Source: Pseudovibrio ascidiaceicola (lineage in GTDB: Bacteria > Pseudomonadota > Alphaproteobacteria > Rhizobiales > Stappiaceae). From it: a stretch of DNA of 64,000 nt. Shown one piece after another: positions 8,905-16,814 of this stretch; the first letter of the stretch is position 1, and every line of letters begins with the position of its first letter. The stretch is taken from assembly GCF_900114245.1 (NCBI RefSeq), contig NZ_FOSK01000009.1:62001-126000 (forward strand). Reading direction: 5' to 3'. Made by a program: the position numbers and the translations under genes. Below the pieces are notes generated by a model that did no database searches, was not told where the DNA came from, and saw only the letters and a program-made list of their open reading frames with translations.

Positions 8905-8931
8905 GCTTTGTTTCAGATTTAGAATTTGGAG

Positions 8932-8957
8932 AACGCGCTCTTTGGGGCGCGTTTTTC
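8932..8957 (+). terminator. Rho-independent terminator of flagellin
   Basis: The stem AACGCGC (8932-8938) pairs with GCGCGTT (8947-8953) and is followed by TTTCTTTG. It lies 28 bases after the flagellin stop codon. Confidence 0.85.
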
Positions 8958-9056
8958 TTTGTCTTTTTGGCAGTATCGTTGGTTGCGTTGGTATGTGCGT
9001 TGCTTTGCGTTTTTGTGGTGGTGGGGGCGTTTTTATGTGGTGGCCATTGGGCAGAC

Positions 9057-9091
9057 AAAAAAAGAGCCATGCTGCGGGGGCGGCATAGCTC
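9057..9091 (-). terminator. Terminator of the minus-strand FlaG-like gene
   Basis: Read on the minus strand, GAGCTATGCCGC pairs imperfectly with GCAGCATGGCTC and is followed by seven T residues. It lies 46 bases past the end of the FlaG-like gene, and its T-tract is only on the minus strand. Confidence 0.72.
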
Positions 9092-9136
9092 AAGGGGGAT
9101 AAGTCTGGTTTGCAGGGAAGATAAAGCCTGTGTGGC

Positions 9137-9601
9137 TTAGGCCTGCTTTGCTTGTGTTGGCTCGACCTGCTTGGCTTCGTAGATGGCAGGATCAATATCC
9201 TTAGCTTCACCGCCCAGGCTGCGCTTTTCTTGTGCCTGAAGAACTTCATCCAGGAATGCGCGAATGCGGCGAGCTGTTTTGGATGGCAGCTCATAAATGA
9301 CGTCGCCTTCAGGCTCTTGCGTCATTGAATAGATGAGCTCATCTGACTCTTCATCATAATTGTAACCGCGTTCAATGCGGCTCTGGTCGTCCTTAGGTTT
9401 GCTAGGGATGACGCCGAGACGGGAATCTGTGAGGTATGATTTCTCGGAGGCGGTTGAGTTATCCTCTGACTCAGAGGATGCGGTGACGGCCTGAGCGCCG
9501 GAGAGTTCGGTTTTGACCTGTTCGGTCTCTGACTTTACCGGAGCTGCCTGTGTTGTCAGCGCTTGATGTAAGAGTGTCGGTCGTTGTGTGACTATTTCCA
9601 T
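9137..9601 (-). CDS. FlaG-like flagellar protein (putative)
   Basis: This 154-residue protein is hydrophilic and has no membrane segment or signal peptide. The first 90 residues are low-complexity, rich in Ser, Thr and Glu. The segment around residues 80-110 (YDEESDELIYSMTQE then GDVIYELPSKTARRIRAFLDE) resembles the FlaG pattern, in which a conserved D/E-x-T-G-E-V-I-x-Q-I-P strand is followed by a helix. FlaG affects filament length or capping in other bacteria. The ATG at 9601 is preferred to a TTG ten codons earlier because GGGGGA lies just upstream. Its position next to flagellin fits FlaG, but the similarity is modest. Confidence 0.55.
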   Translation of the reverse strand: MEIVTQRPTLLHQALTTQAAPVKSETEQVKTELSGAQAVTASSESEDNSTASEKSYLTDSRLGVIPSKPKDDQSRIERGYNYDEESDELIYSMTQEPEGDVIYELPSKTARRIRAFLDEVLQAQEKRSLGGEAKDIDPAIYEAKQVEPTQAKQA

Positions 9602-9653
9602 AATGTCCCCCACGTGTTCAATCTCTGACAACTTTATGGGGAATGTTCTTAAA

Positions 9654-9667
9654 TAAGATTAATCTTA
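9654..9667. repeat. 14-bp palindrome upstream of the FlaG-like gene
   Basis: TAAGATTAATCTTA is a perfect palindrome 53 bases upstream of the 9601 start. It could be an operator, but AT-rich palindromes are common by chance and no partner is evident. Confidence 0.3.
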
Positions 9668-9793
9668 ATGCTTGAAATTTACTAAATATTTAGAGAAATG
9701 CGACTGAAAACCGCCAAATACCCCTATTTCTCAGGGAGGCTCTGGGCGGTCTTCAGGCTATTTCGTTAATATGCACGCTTAATATGGTGCCGT

Positions 9794-10294
9794 TTACAGG
9801 GTTTGGTTAACGGCAATGCCCTGAGCGGATCTTTGGGGCGAACTCATCATGCCGTTTGCGCCGTAACCCCTTGTCTTCATTTGAGAACCAACCGCTTTGG
9901 CAACGGTCTCAATGACGTTGTCTGTCACTGAACGTGCCGTAGAGACCACTTGCAGGTTGGTTTGAAGAATTGGCCGCAGATTACCGTGGCGTTCGCGCAT
10001 ACGTTGAATGGACAGCGGAGCGAGATTGCCTAGTGCGATGGCATTTGCGCTGGCGACGCGGATGCCGGAGAGATATGACTCGATCGCCGCATGTTTTTTT
10101 GGGGCAACGGTTGGCAGCTCAGAAATTTGCCCTTCGCGCAGCAGTTCCGTTTCCGCCTCGATGATATCTACGAGGTTGTCCATTGCCGTTTCAAAATTTT
10201 CGCAGAAGACCTCAGCTTGCATTCGTGTCTGGATGGGTTCTTCTTCAAACGATACTGTACTTGAAACAGTTTCAGCGTCGTACTGGTTGGTCAT
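9794..10294 (-). CDS. FlgN-like flagellar export chaperone (putative)
   Basis: This 166-residue protein is predicted to be mainly alpha-helical. The segment ETAMDNLVDIIEAETELL followed by LPTVAPKKHAAIESYLSGIR has the FlgN layout: a helix with the glutamates of a chaperone and then a Lys-rich turn. FlgN binds the C-termini of FlgK and FlgL before export. The ATG at 10294 overlaps the flgJ stop codon as ATGA, which implies translational coupling. A longer open frame starting at 10405 would lie inside flgJ and is not used. It is the last gene of flgI-flgJ-flgN. Confidence 0.68.
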   Translation of the reverse strand: MTNQYDAETVSSTVSFEEEPIQTRMQAEVFCENFETAMDNLVDIIEAETELLREGQISELPTVAPKKHAAIESYLSGIRVASANAIALGNLAPLSIQRMRERHGNLRPILQTNLQVVSTARSVTDNVIETVAKAVGSQMKTRGYGANGMMSSPQRSAQGIAVNQTL

Positions 10295-10620
10295 ACTGCG
10301 TTCTCTTGAAGTTGTAGTAATTGCGAGTGAACTGAAGCTGCAATACCAATGCCGCCAGATTGAGACATTGTGTTGGCGTACTCGTTGATCAGCATGGATT
10401 TCCACGCTTCTGAGCCTTCGCCGTTTCCATAGGTTCCGCCTTCATCAAGGCCGGTGAACATGTTTTGCAACATTTCATTGAGGAATACGGTTTCAAATTC
10501 CTTGGCCTTTTCCATCAGCGGGTCTTTTGCAGCTGATGGTTTGCCTGACTGGTTAGCGCCTGCGATCAGGTCTGCTGGGCTTGTCAGGGCAGGTGAGGGC
10601 AGTTGTGCTTGTTGGAGCAT
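10291..10620 (-). CDS. flgJ: Rod-binding protein, FlgJ N-terminal domain type
   Basis: This 109-residue protein corresponds to the N-terminal rod-binding domain of FlgJ. The signature is KAKEFETVFLNEMLQNMFTGL followed by GSEAWKSMLINEYANTMSQSGGIGIA. It helps assemble the rod in the periplasm. The C-terminal muramidase domain of enterobacterial FlgJ is absent, as is usual in alphaproteobacteria, so a separate peptidoglycan hydrolase must open the wall. The start overlaps the flgI stop codon by one base (TAATG), and the end overlaps the FlgN-like start. Confidence 0.88.
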   Translation of the reverse strand: MLQQAQLPSPALTSPADLIAGANQSGKPSAAKDPLMEKAKEFETVFLNEMLQNMFTGLDEGGTYGNGEGSEAWKSMLINEYANTMSQSGGIGIAASVHSQLLQLQENAV

Positions 10621-11738
10621 TAGAGGACCTCAATTTCTGCCTGAAGGGCGCCGGCGGCTTTAATGGCCTGCAGGATGGAGATCAGATCTCTTGGGCCGAT
10701 GCCCAGAGCGTTCAATCCATCGACAAGCTGCTGAAGTGTGATTGTTTCATTGACGAGTGCGAGCTGGCTGTTGTCTTCGGTCACCTGCACGTCTGTACGG
10801 GGCACTGCTGCGGTTTGGCCCTGAGCGAATGGTAGCGGCTGAACCACCTCTGGTGATTCTGCGATGGTGACTGTGAGGTTGCCCTGGGCGACTGCGACGG
10901 TGGAGACTTTTACCTGCTGACCCATGACGATGATGCCGGAGCTTTCGTCAATCACGATCTTGGCTGGTAAATCAGGCTCTACAATCAGCTGCTCGATATC
11001 AGTGATCAGATCGACGATGTTGCCATCGAACTGTTTTGGTAGTGTGAGACGAACGGTGGATGGATCCAGAGGCTCTGCAGTCGGTAGGCCAATCAGCTCG
11101 TTGATTGCAACTGCGATGCGCCGGGATGTGGTCAGGTCCGGGTTGCGCAGGGCCAGGCGAATGGTGCTGAGAGAAGAGAGTTTGAATTCAACTTCCCGCT
11201 CCACAAGAGCGCCGTTTGGAATGCGGCCAGATGTTGGAACGCCGCGCACAACGGAGGCGGCGTCGCCCTGTGCTGCAAAGCCAGCGATCGCCACTGGACC
11301 TTGCGCAATGGCGTAGGCTTCTCCGTCTGCACCCATCAATGGTGTTACCAGTAGTGTTCCGCCCTGAAGATTCTTTGCGTCGCCCAGTGCGCTTACGGTG
11401 ACGTCGATGCGGGTGCCTTGTGTGGAGAATGCTGGAAGGTTGGCGGTTACCATTACGGCGGCGGTGTTCTTTGTGTTCAGGTCCGCTTCGTTGGTGTTGA
11501 CGCCGAGGCGCTCCAACATGGCCTGCAAAGATTGCCGGGTGAATGGTGAGGCATTGAGAGAGTCACCTGTGCCCTGAAGGCCGACGACGAGACCGTAGCC
11601 AATGAGCTGGTTGTCTCGGATGCCTTCAAAGTCAGTGATGTCCTTGATCCGTGAGGCTGCGTTCCCCTGAAGGGTCGCGCCCATAAGGACGATCAGTGCC
11701 GCTGCGGCGATTCTACGTAAATTTGCGAAAGAGCGCAT
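10620..11738 (-). CDS. flgI: Flagellar P-ring protein FlgI
   Basis: FlgI (372 residues) forms the P-ring in the peptidoglycan layer around the rod. A signal peptide (MRSFANLRRIAAAALIVLMG, cleaved near GNAASRIKD) is followed by the family hallmarks DFEGIRDNQLIGYGLVVGLQGTGDS and the C-terminal LNALGIGPRDLISILQAIKAAGALQAE. A TTG six codons upstream is possible, but the ATG at 11738 begins the signal peptide directly and leaves a leader of about 27 bases from the sigma-54 promoter. It is the first gene of flgI-flgJ-flgN and diverges from fliX, as in Caulobacter. Confidence 0.95.
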   Translation of the reverse strand: MRSFANLRRIAAAALIVLMGATLQGNAASRIKDITDFEGIRDNQLIGYGLVVGLQGTGDSLNASPFTRQSLQAMLERLGVNTNEADLNTKNTAAVMVTANLPAFSTQGTRIDVTVSALGDAKNLQGGTLLVTPLMGADGEAYAIAQGPVAIAGFAAQGDAASVVRGVPTSGRIPNGALVEREVEFKLSSLSTIRLALRNPDLTTSRRIAVAINELIGLPTAEPLDPSTVRLTLPKQFDGNIVDLITDIEQLIVEPDLPAKIVIDESSGIIVMGQQVKVSTVAVAQGNLTVTIAESPEVVQPLPFAQGQTAAVPRTDVQVTEDNSQLALVNETITLQQLVDGLNALGIGPRDLISILQAIKAAGALQAEIEVL

Positions 11739-11775
11739 TGGTACCCGGCTGTTCAATTCACACTTGCAGGAAATA

Positions 11776-11791
11776 TGCGAATTTTGTGCCA
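11776..11791 (-). promoter_or_regulatory. Sigma-54 promoter of flgI
   Basis: On the minus strand the sequence is TGGCAC-AAAAT-TCGCA. The -24 element is exact and the GG-N10-GC spacing is correct; the -12 element has one mismatch (TCGC for TTGC). Transcription would start near 11765, just upstream of the flgI ATG at 11738. Confidence 0.75.
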
Positions 11792-11987
11792 GTTCGTGTG
11801 CTGCGTTTGCTAATTTTTAACCTGCTGAATTTACTGGGTATTTTTAGTAGAGGGTGGATAAAAGTTAAAGCACTGCAAATTTTAATGCGGCAATTGTTGC
11901 CTGCTTGGTAAAGTTTTACGTGATCAGCTCGGCAAATGCGTTCGGGTTTAAGCTTTTGTCCAATTCCATAGCTCTGAGGGTAAGGTC

Positions 11988-12425
11988 TTGCTTGTACGCA
12001 GCACTCCAGTTTCTGGTTTGAACTCCACGAGTAAAGTGGGCACGAAACGTCGCAAAGGTTCTGAAGGCGAGCAGGCGGGTGCGTTTGCTGTTGAGGAAGA
12101 GACCACCAGCGTTGCGCAGTCGCAGGCTGGCGTTCCTACACCGTCGCTGCAGGGGGTGGATTCTTTGCTGGCTCTCCAGCAGATGGAAGTGCAGGTCGAT
12201 GACAAGCAACGCGCTGTGCAGCATGGAAATAAACTTCTGGATCAACTAGATGCGCTGCGGATCGATTTGCTGCAAGGCAAAGTGCAGCCGGAGCGCCTTG
12301 AGCGGCTTGTTGGTAACCTGTCCATGCAGGTCAAAAGTGGTAACCCCGGTCTCGACCGAGTGGTCGAAGATATTGAATTGCGTGCAAGAATCGAGCTCGC
12401 AAAGCTGGGTCACTACGTAGAATAG
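11988..12425 (+). CDS. fliX: Flagellar assembly regulator FliX
   Basis: FliX (145 residues) is an alphaproteobacterial regulator. In Caulobacter it senses completion of the early flagellar structure and controls FlbD, the activator of sigma-54 flagellar promoters. The N-terminal STPVSGLNSTSK and the helical C-terminus (LDQLDALRIDLLQGKVQPERLERL, ending ELRARIELAKLGHYVE) match the family. The start is a TTG at 11988 with GAGGG eight bases upstream; no ATG or GTG lies nearby in frame. The gene diverges from flgI, the same arrangement as in Caulobacter. FlbD itself is not in the window. Confidence 0.88.
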   Translation: MLVRSTPVSGLNSTSKVGTKRRKGSEGEQAGAFAVEEETTSVAQSQAGVPTPSLQGVDSLLALQQMEVQVDDKQRAVQHGNKLLDQLDALRIDLLQGKVQPERLERLVGNLSMQVKSGNPGLDRVVEDIELRARIELAKLGHYVE

Positions 12426-12583
12426 CCTATCTATTTACGATAGTAACAAAGGTTTCCAACCGCATAAGTTGCTGAATACAATGAATAATTGTGTTCTTAG
12501 ACAATTTCATCTTTTTAGTAGATTGTTGTTTCAGGTTCCTCTCGCTATATTCCAGCCGCCCATATAAATAGGCGGAGTTTCAG

Positions 12584-13000
12584 ATGGCAGTTGATGTCGC
12601 AATTGATTATCGTCCGACACAGGATGAACCATTCATGAACGACCAACAGCGCGAGTACTTTCGTAGAAAGCTTCTTGCGTGGAAGGAAGATATTCTGAAA
12701 GAGAGCAAGGAGACCCTTGCTGCGCTTCAAGAAGAAAGCACTAATCACCCAGATCTGGCTGACCGTGCTTCTTCTGAAACCGATCGGTCGATTGAATTAC
12801 GTGCGCGTGACCGGCAGAGAAAGTTGATTTCCAAAATTGACGCTGCTCTTGCTCGCATCGAAGACAAGTCCTACGGCTACTGTGAAGAGACTGGCGAGCC
12901 AATCTCTGTTCGTCGTTTGGATGCACGACCTATCGCAACGCTTTCTATTGAAGCCCAAGAGGCTCATGAGCGGCGCGAGAAAATCTATCGGGATGACTGA
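12584..13000 (+). CDS. dksA: RNA polymerase-binding transcription factor DksA
   Basis: DksA (138 residues) enters the secondary channel of RNA polymerase and, with ppGpp, adjusts initiation during nutrient stress. The coiled coil (WKEDILKESKETLAALQEES to ETDRSIELRARDRQRKL) carries the acidic tip region DLADRASSETDRS. The C-terminal zinc-finger region YGYCEETGEPISVRRLDARPIATLSIEAQEAHE keeps only the first of the four cysteines, a variant known in alphaproteobacteria. The ATG at 12584 is preceded by GGAG. It follows fliX by 158 bases and may have its own promoter. Confidence 0.94.
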   Translation: MAVDVAIDYRPTQDEPFMNDQQREYFRRKLLAWKEDILKESKETLAALQEESTNHPDLADRASSETDRSIELRARDRQRKLISKIDAALARIEDKSYGYCEETGEPISVRRLDARPIATLSIEAQEAHERREKIYRDD

Positions 13001-13080
13001 TCCTCAGGGAGACAGGATATCGCCTTTCAAGCTGTGGTCCTAAGTTTTTAGGCTCTAGTACTTGAAGTATGACTTTACGA

Positions 13081-13112
13081 GGGAAGCACGGCTCAGCTGT
13101 GCTTCCCTTGTT
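13081..13112 (+). terminator. Terminator of dksA
   Basis: The stem GGGAAGCAC (13081-13089) pairs perfectly with GTGCTTCCC (13099-13107), followed by TTGTTTT. It lies 80 bases after the dksA stop codon. Confidence 0.85.
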
Positions 13113-13154
13113 TTGTTATGGCCGGGTATCGGTGTGTGATGTTTTGATGCACGA

Positions 13155-13198
13155 AAGAAAACGAGCCCGGCATGCTGGGGAGCATGTTGCCGAGCTCG
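13155..13198 (-). terminator. Terminator of the flgF-flgG-flgA-flgH operon
   Basis: Read on the minus strand, CGAGCTCGGCAACATGCT pairs with AGCATGCCGGGCTCG around a CCCC loop, with small mismatches, and is followed by TTTTCTTTC. It lies 62 bases past the flgH stop codon. Confidence 0.75.
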
Positions 13199-13207
13199 CT
13201 TTATGTA

Positions 13208-13240
13208 CCGCTCAAGCTGGGGAGCTTATTGAGCGGTTTT
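13208..13240 (+). other. Second hairpin between dksA and flgH
   Basis: CCGCTCAAGCT pairs with AGCTTATTGAGCGG around GGGG and is followed by TTTTGGG on the plus strand. It could be a back-up terminator stopping dksA read-through into flgH antisense. The loop core CTGGGGAGC also occurs in the adjacent hairpin. Confidence 0.5.
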
Positions 13241-13259
13241 GGGTTCTTTGATTTCTTTT

Positions 13260-14021
13260 TTAAAACGGAAGCACGATGTCCAGCACCTGACTGCCGTATT
13301 TAGGCTGTTGGGCAACAGAGATCTGGCCACGACCTCCGTAGCCGATGCGTGCCTCTGCGATCTTGGTGCTCTCAACTGTGTTGTCGGATGCAATGTCCTG
13401 CGGACGAACCACGCCAGCTACGATCAACTCGCGGACTTCGTGGTTCACACGTACTTCCTGACGGCCCTCAATGACGAGGTTGGAATTGGGAAGTACCTGT
13501 GTCACGACAGCTGCGACGGTGGTCTTCAGGCTTTCTGTGCGGTCGATAGAGCCTGTGCCCTGAAAGTTGTCGGAGCTGTTGATTGATGCGAGTGCATCTG
13601 CTGACGCGCTGGCAGGAAGCGCCAGTGTGTTGATTGCGCCGCCGAGTGCTCCACCAGCTCCGGAATTCTTCGCATCACTGCGCGAACTCTTTGAGGTGTT
13701 CTCAAAGGCTGCTTTGTCGGAAATGGTGACGTTTACCGTTACGATGTCGCCAACACGTTTTGCGCGCTGGTCCTGAAAGAAGGCTCTGTTGCCGGTGCGC
13801 CAAAGTGAGTTGGCGTTGTAGCGCTCCACTTCCTTAATTGGCATTGGCATTTGTACCGGACGATAGCCAGGCTGCGTGCGTGGGTCCTGAATCGCAGTCA
13901 GTACAGGTTCTTGCCCAACCTTGGAAAGTTTGTCGGCTGTCTCGCAGCCGACAAGTGCGAACAGGCCAATCGTGAGCGCAGCATATTGTTTGATTTTGGT
14001 TGCTGAAGATGTTCTCGGCAT
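13260..14021 (-). CDS. flgH: Flagellar L-ring lipoprotein FlgH
   Basis: FlgH (253 residues) forms the L-ring in the outer membrane. A lipoprotein signal peptide ends in the lipobox LVGC. The body contains SLWRTGNRAFFQDQRAKRVGDIVTV, followed by the conserved QVLPNSNLVIEGRQEVRVNHEVRELIVAGVVRP and, near the C-terminus, the strand ARIGYGGRGQISVAQQP. The start overlaps the end of flgA by one base, so the genes are translationally coupled. It is the last gene of flgF-flgG-flgA-flgH and is followed by a minus-strand terminator. Confidence 0.96.
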   Translation of the reverse strand: MPRTSSATKIKQYAALTIGLFALVGCETADKLSKVGQEPVLTAIQDPRTQPGYRPVQMPMPIKEVERYNANSLWRTGNRAFFQDQRAKRVGDIVTVNVTISDKAAFENTSKSSRSDAKNSGAGGALGGAINTLALPASASADALASINSSDNFQGTGSIDRTESLKTTVAAVVTQVLPNSNLVIEGRQEVRVNHEVRELIVAGVVRPQDIASDNTVESTKIAEARIGYGGRGQISVAQQPKYGSQVLDIVLPF

Positions 14022-14992
14022 CAGCGGTTCTCCAATACGGCTGCGACCTGCGTTTTCGCGGTGGTCACGATGGCGATGTCTCTGCCGATGACTTCAGCAA
14101 GGATCGTTTTCTTTGAAATTGGGTTCACAATCTCAATCAGGTCATTTTTGCCGCCTTCAGATTTGGCTTTGCCCTGAGTTGTGATGTTCATGCCGGGGAT
14201 CTTGTAGATCACTGTCACTTTAGCGCCGCGCTTGACGAGGATCGGTGCGCTTACATCCCTTGGGGTGATGGTGGAGCCAGAACGCATGTTACGGCGCACT
14301 TCCATTCCCAGAAGGTCTGCGGCTGCAAGAAACTCACGTCCGGCATAGCGGGAAGCTGGCTTGCGCTCCTCGCGAATGTCTTTGGCTGTGATGACGGTGC
14401 CGCGTTCCAGATTGCGAGCCAGTGTGGTGATGGACACCATCTGAGATGCGTTGCCAATGACAGAGATTGGCTTGCTCTGGCCTTCCTGCACCACATTGAG
14501 GATGGCTTTGAAGCGTGCTGTGCGCGGTGACCAGTTGATGTGCCCGATGGTTAGCGGAGAAATGGAGTTGGCGTCTGCCTGCATGTTCACCGGGAGTGGT
14601 GAATGGTAGGAGATTTCAATCTCGTCCGGCTGCACGCTTGCGCGCTCTGCAAATGCATTACGCAGGATGTCTGAGATGAGTGTTTCATCTACCGGGATGG
14701 AAAGGCGGTGCACACTCACAGTGGTCAGGCCGTTGGTGTCGGCCTGAATGAAGCCAGCGGCTTGTGCCTGCTGTGCGATGATCAATGCAGAAACGTTGCC
14801 AGTGGTGCCAAGGTCCGGGCTGCGAAAGATTGGTGTTTGGGCCAGCTCTCCCGCTTCGGTGTAGAAGTCACCAATGGTGACGACTGGTCCGGTTACATTG
14901 ACCGTTGGGCGCAGAATTGAGGCAGCAAATGCGCTGCTGGCTGTCAGGGCCATCAGTCCTGCAATGAGTGTGGTTGCCAACTTTCTCATCAA
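14021..14992 (-). CDS. flgA: P-ring assembly chaperone FlgA
   Basis: FlgA (323 residues) is a periplasmic chaperone needed for FlgI to assemble into the P-ring. A signal peptide (LATTLIAGLMALTASSAFAAS) precedes a SAF domain, seen in VSITTLARNLERGTVITAKDI and the C-terminal VKRGAKVTVIYKIPGMNITTQGKA. It is longer than the enterobacterial protein of about 220 residues, with an additional N-terminal beta domain, as is usual in alphaproteobacteria. It lies eight bases after flgG and overlaps flgH by one base. Confidence 0.93.
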   Translation of the reverse strand: MMRKLATTLIAGLMALTASSAFAASILRPTVNVTGPVVTIGDFYTEAGELAQTPIFRSPDLGTTGNVSALIIAQQAQAAGFIQADTNGLTTVSVHRLSIPVDETLISDILRNAFAERASVQPDEIEISYHSPLPVNMQADANSISPLTIGHINWSPRTARFKAILNVVQEGQSKPISVIGNASQMVSITTLARNLERGTVITAKDIREERKPASRYAGREFLAAADLLGMEVRRNMRSGSTITPRDVSAPILVKRGAKVTVIYKIPGMNITTQGKAKSEGGKNDLIEIVNPISKKTILAEVIGRDIAIVTTAKTQVAAVLENR

Positions 14993-15000
14993 CTCAACTC

Positions 15001-15783
15001 CTAGCGAAGGTTCGTTGTGGTGGAGTACATCTCATCGGCTGCTTTGATGATCTTGGAGTTCATCTCGTAAGCGCGCTGAGCTGAAATCAGATTGGAAAGC
15101 TCTGTCACGGCATCAACGTTGGATGATTCAAGATGGCGCTGGAGGATGTTGCCAAAGCCTGCGTTGCCCGGGTTGTCTGTCTGTGGCGGGCCGCTTGCCG
15201 GTGTTTCCAGAAAGAGGTTGTCGCCAATTGCCTCAAGGCCAGCTTTGTTTGTGAAGCGGGCGATTTCGAGCTGCCCGAGGTTCAGCACCTGATCGTTGTC
15301 GTCCATGGCCTGCACGAGGCCTTGGACGTTGATTGTCAGATCGCGGGCGTTGTCCGGAATTGTGATTCCAGGCTGAACTGCATAGCCGTCTTTGGTGACG
15401 AGCTGGCCAGTCTGGGAGCGTGCGAAGGAGCCGTCGCGGGTGTAGCCAGTTGTACCGTCCGGACGTTGGATCTGGAAGAAGCCTTCGCCGCGAATTGTTA
15501 TGTCGTACTCGTTGCCCGTCTGGGTCACGGAGCCTGGAGACATGATGCGTGTGGTGGCTGCTGTGCGTACACCGGAGCCGATTTGCACGCCGTTTGGAAC
15601 GATTGTGCCTGCATCGGATGTTTCGGTGCCCATGCGGCGCTGGTTTTCGTAGAGCAGATCCTGAAAGTCTGCGCGCTGGCGCTTGTAGCCAGTGGTGCGC
15701 ATGTTGGCCACGTTGTTCGAAATAACTTCGACGTTCAGTTCCTGAGCTTTCATGCCGGTTGCGGCGATGTGAAGGGCTTTCAT
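15001..15783 (-). CDS. flgG: Flagellar distal rod protein FlgG
   Basis: FlgG (260 residues) builds the distal rod. The start MKALHIAATGMKAQELNVEVISNN and motif NVANMRTTGYKRQRADFQDLLYE are diagnostic of FlgG. The C-terminus LSNLISAQRAYEMNSKIIKAADEMYSTTTNLR is the axial-protein end. It follows flgF by 11 bases and precedes flgA by eight in one tightly packed operon. Confidence 0.96.
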   Translation of the reverse strand: MKALHIAATGMKAQELNVEVISNNVANMRTTGYKRQRADFQDLLYENQRRMGTETSDAGTIVPNGVQIGSGVRTAATTRIMSPGSVTQTGNEYDITIRGEGFFQIQRPDGTTGYTRDGSFARSQTGQLVTKDGYAVQPGITIPDNARDLTINVQGLVQAMDDNDQVLNLGQLEIARFTNKAGLEAIGDNLFLETPASGPPQTDNPGNAGFGNILQRHLESSNVDAVTELSNLISAQRAYEMNSKIIKAADEMYSTTTNLR

Positions 15784-15794
15784 TGGGCTGTTCC

Positions 15795-16535
15795 TTAAGC
15801 TTCAACCGATCCAAGTTCGCGGATGGAGCGCTGACGAAGTTCGTTGCGCTGCGACATCATCTTGGACACGCTTTTGTATTGACGGGTGATTTCAATCATG
15901 CGGGAGATTTCCTGAATGCCTTCCACGTTGGAGCCTTCAAGGGCGCCCTGGACGACAGTCGGGTTATTTGCTGGGATTGGGTTCAAGCCGGAAAACAGGT
16001 TTGTGCCAACGTGCAAAAGCTCTTGGCGGTTGTCGAAAGTGTAGACATCCAATCGGCCAAGCTGGGCCTGTGGGGTGGAGATCACGCCTTCTTTGGTGAT
16101 GGTGATTTCACCATCTTCTGGATTGATTTGGATTGGAGCGCCGTCAGCGAGAACTGGCAGGCCTGCATCTGTTACGAGCGTGCCCTCAGGATCAATGGCT
16201 AGGCTGCCTGAGCGGGTGTAAAGCTGCTCACCGCCTGCGCCAGTCACAGCTAGATAGCCGTCACCTTCGATTGCGACGTCCAGCGGATTACCTGTCAGCT
16301 GGATCGAGCCCTGTGTCAGAACTGTTGCTGTCCCTACGTCCTGCGTAAAGGACAAAGGGCGATCCGGACGCTGAAATTCAGTCGCCTGCGCGGTTGGCAT
16401 CAAGAATTCTTCAAAGATAAGCCTTTGAGCCTTGTAGCCAGTCGTATTGATGTTAGCCAGATTGTTGGCCACCACATCCAAGTTCCGACGAAGGGCACTT
16501 TGGCGTGATAAGCCGATCAGCTGTGCGTTTTCCAT
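15795..16535 (-). CDS. flgF: Flagellar proximal rod protein FlgF
   Basis: FlgF (246 residues) is a rod protein placed near the base. It begins MENAQLIGLSRQSALRRNLDVVANNLANINTTGYKAQRL, and the C-terminus contains EISRMIEITRQYKSVSKMMSQ, both typical of FlgF. It is the first gene of flgF-flgG-flgA-flgH, and a sigma-54 promoter lies 56 bases upstream of the start. It diverges from fliL. Confidence 0.95.
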   Translation of the reverse strand: MENAQLIGLSRQSALRRNLDVVANNLANINTTGYKAQRLIFEEFLMPTAQATEFQRPDRPLSFTQDVGTATVLTQGSIQLTGNPLDVAIEGDGYLAVTGAGGEQLYTRSGSLAIDPEGTLVTDAGLPVLADGAPIQINPEDGEITITKEGVISTPQAQLGRLDVYTFDNRQELLHVGTNLFSGLNPIPANNPTVVQGALEGSNVEGIQEISRMIEITRQYKSVSKMMSQRNELRQRSIRELGSVEA

Positions 16536-16590
16536 TTTATGCTCCCCAGCATTGCAACAGGTCTCCCCAGACCCGCAGCGCCAAGGTTCT

Positions 16591-16606
16591 TGCAGGAGTT
16601 GTGCCA
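16591..16606 (-). promoter_or_regulatory. Sigma-54 promoter of flgF-flgG-flgA-flgH
   Basis: On the minus strand the sequence is TGGCAC-AACTC-CTGCA. The -24 element is exact, the GG-N10-GC spacing is correct, and the -12 element differs by one base (CTGC for TTGC). Transcription would begin near 16580, about 45 bases before the flgF ATG. Confidence 0.78.
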
Positions 16607-16730
16607 GTTTGAAACTTTGGCTGAATTCTGCTGTTTTGACGGAGGGAAGCGCAAATTATCTGTTAAGTATTTGATAAAATATGCCTACTTTAATTTCCTA
16701 GTGGGCAAAAATTGCTTAGTAATGACGGTA

Positions 16731-16784
16731 TTAACCATTCGGTAATCAGTGTTAACCAATTAGGTTGCATTAACAGTTACTAAA
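16731..16784. promoter_or_regulatory. Cluster of CtrA-like half sites upstream of fliL
   Basis: The region contains TTAACCATTCGGTAA (16731-16745), a second TTAACCA (16752-16758) and TTAACAGTTACTAAA (16770-16784). Each is one or two bases short of TTAA-N7-TTAA, and two carry the TTAACCA half-site extension. fliL-fliM is a CtrA-controlled class II operon in Caulobacter. The AT-rich composition makes chance matches possible. Confidence 0.45.
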
Positions 16785-16814
16785 CTTTTAATTGCGATTC
16801 ACCGGGACGCAAAA

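Noticed and set aside
8840-9088. A plus-strand frame over the flagellin end and terminator
   Set aside because: It runs through the flagellin C-terminal coding region and its terminator in another frame; it is a shadow.
16702-16716. TGGGCAAAAATTGCT upstream of fliL as a sigma-54 promoter
   Set aside because: It is one base shorter than the required spacing and lacks TGGCAC.
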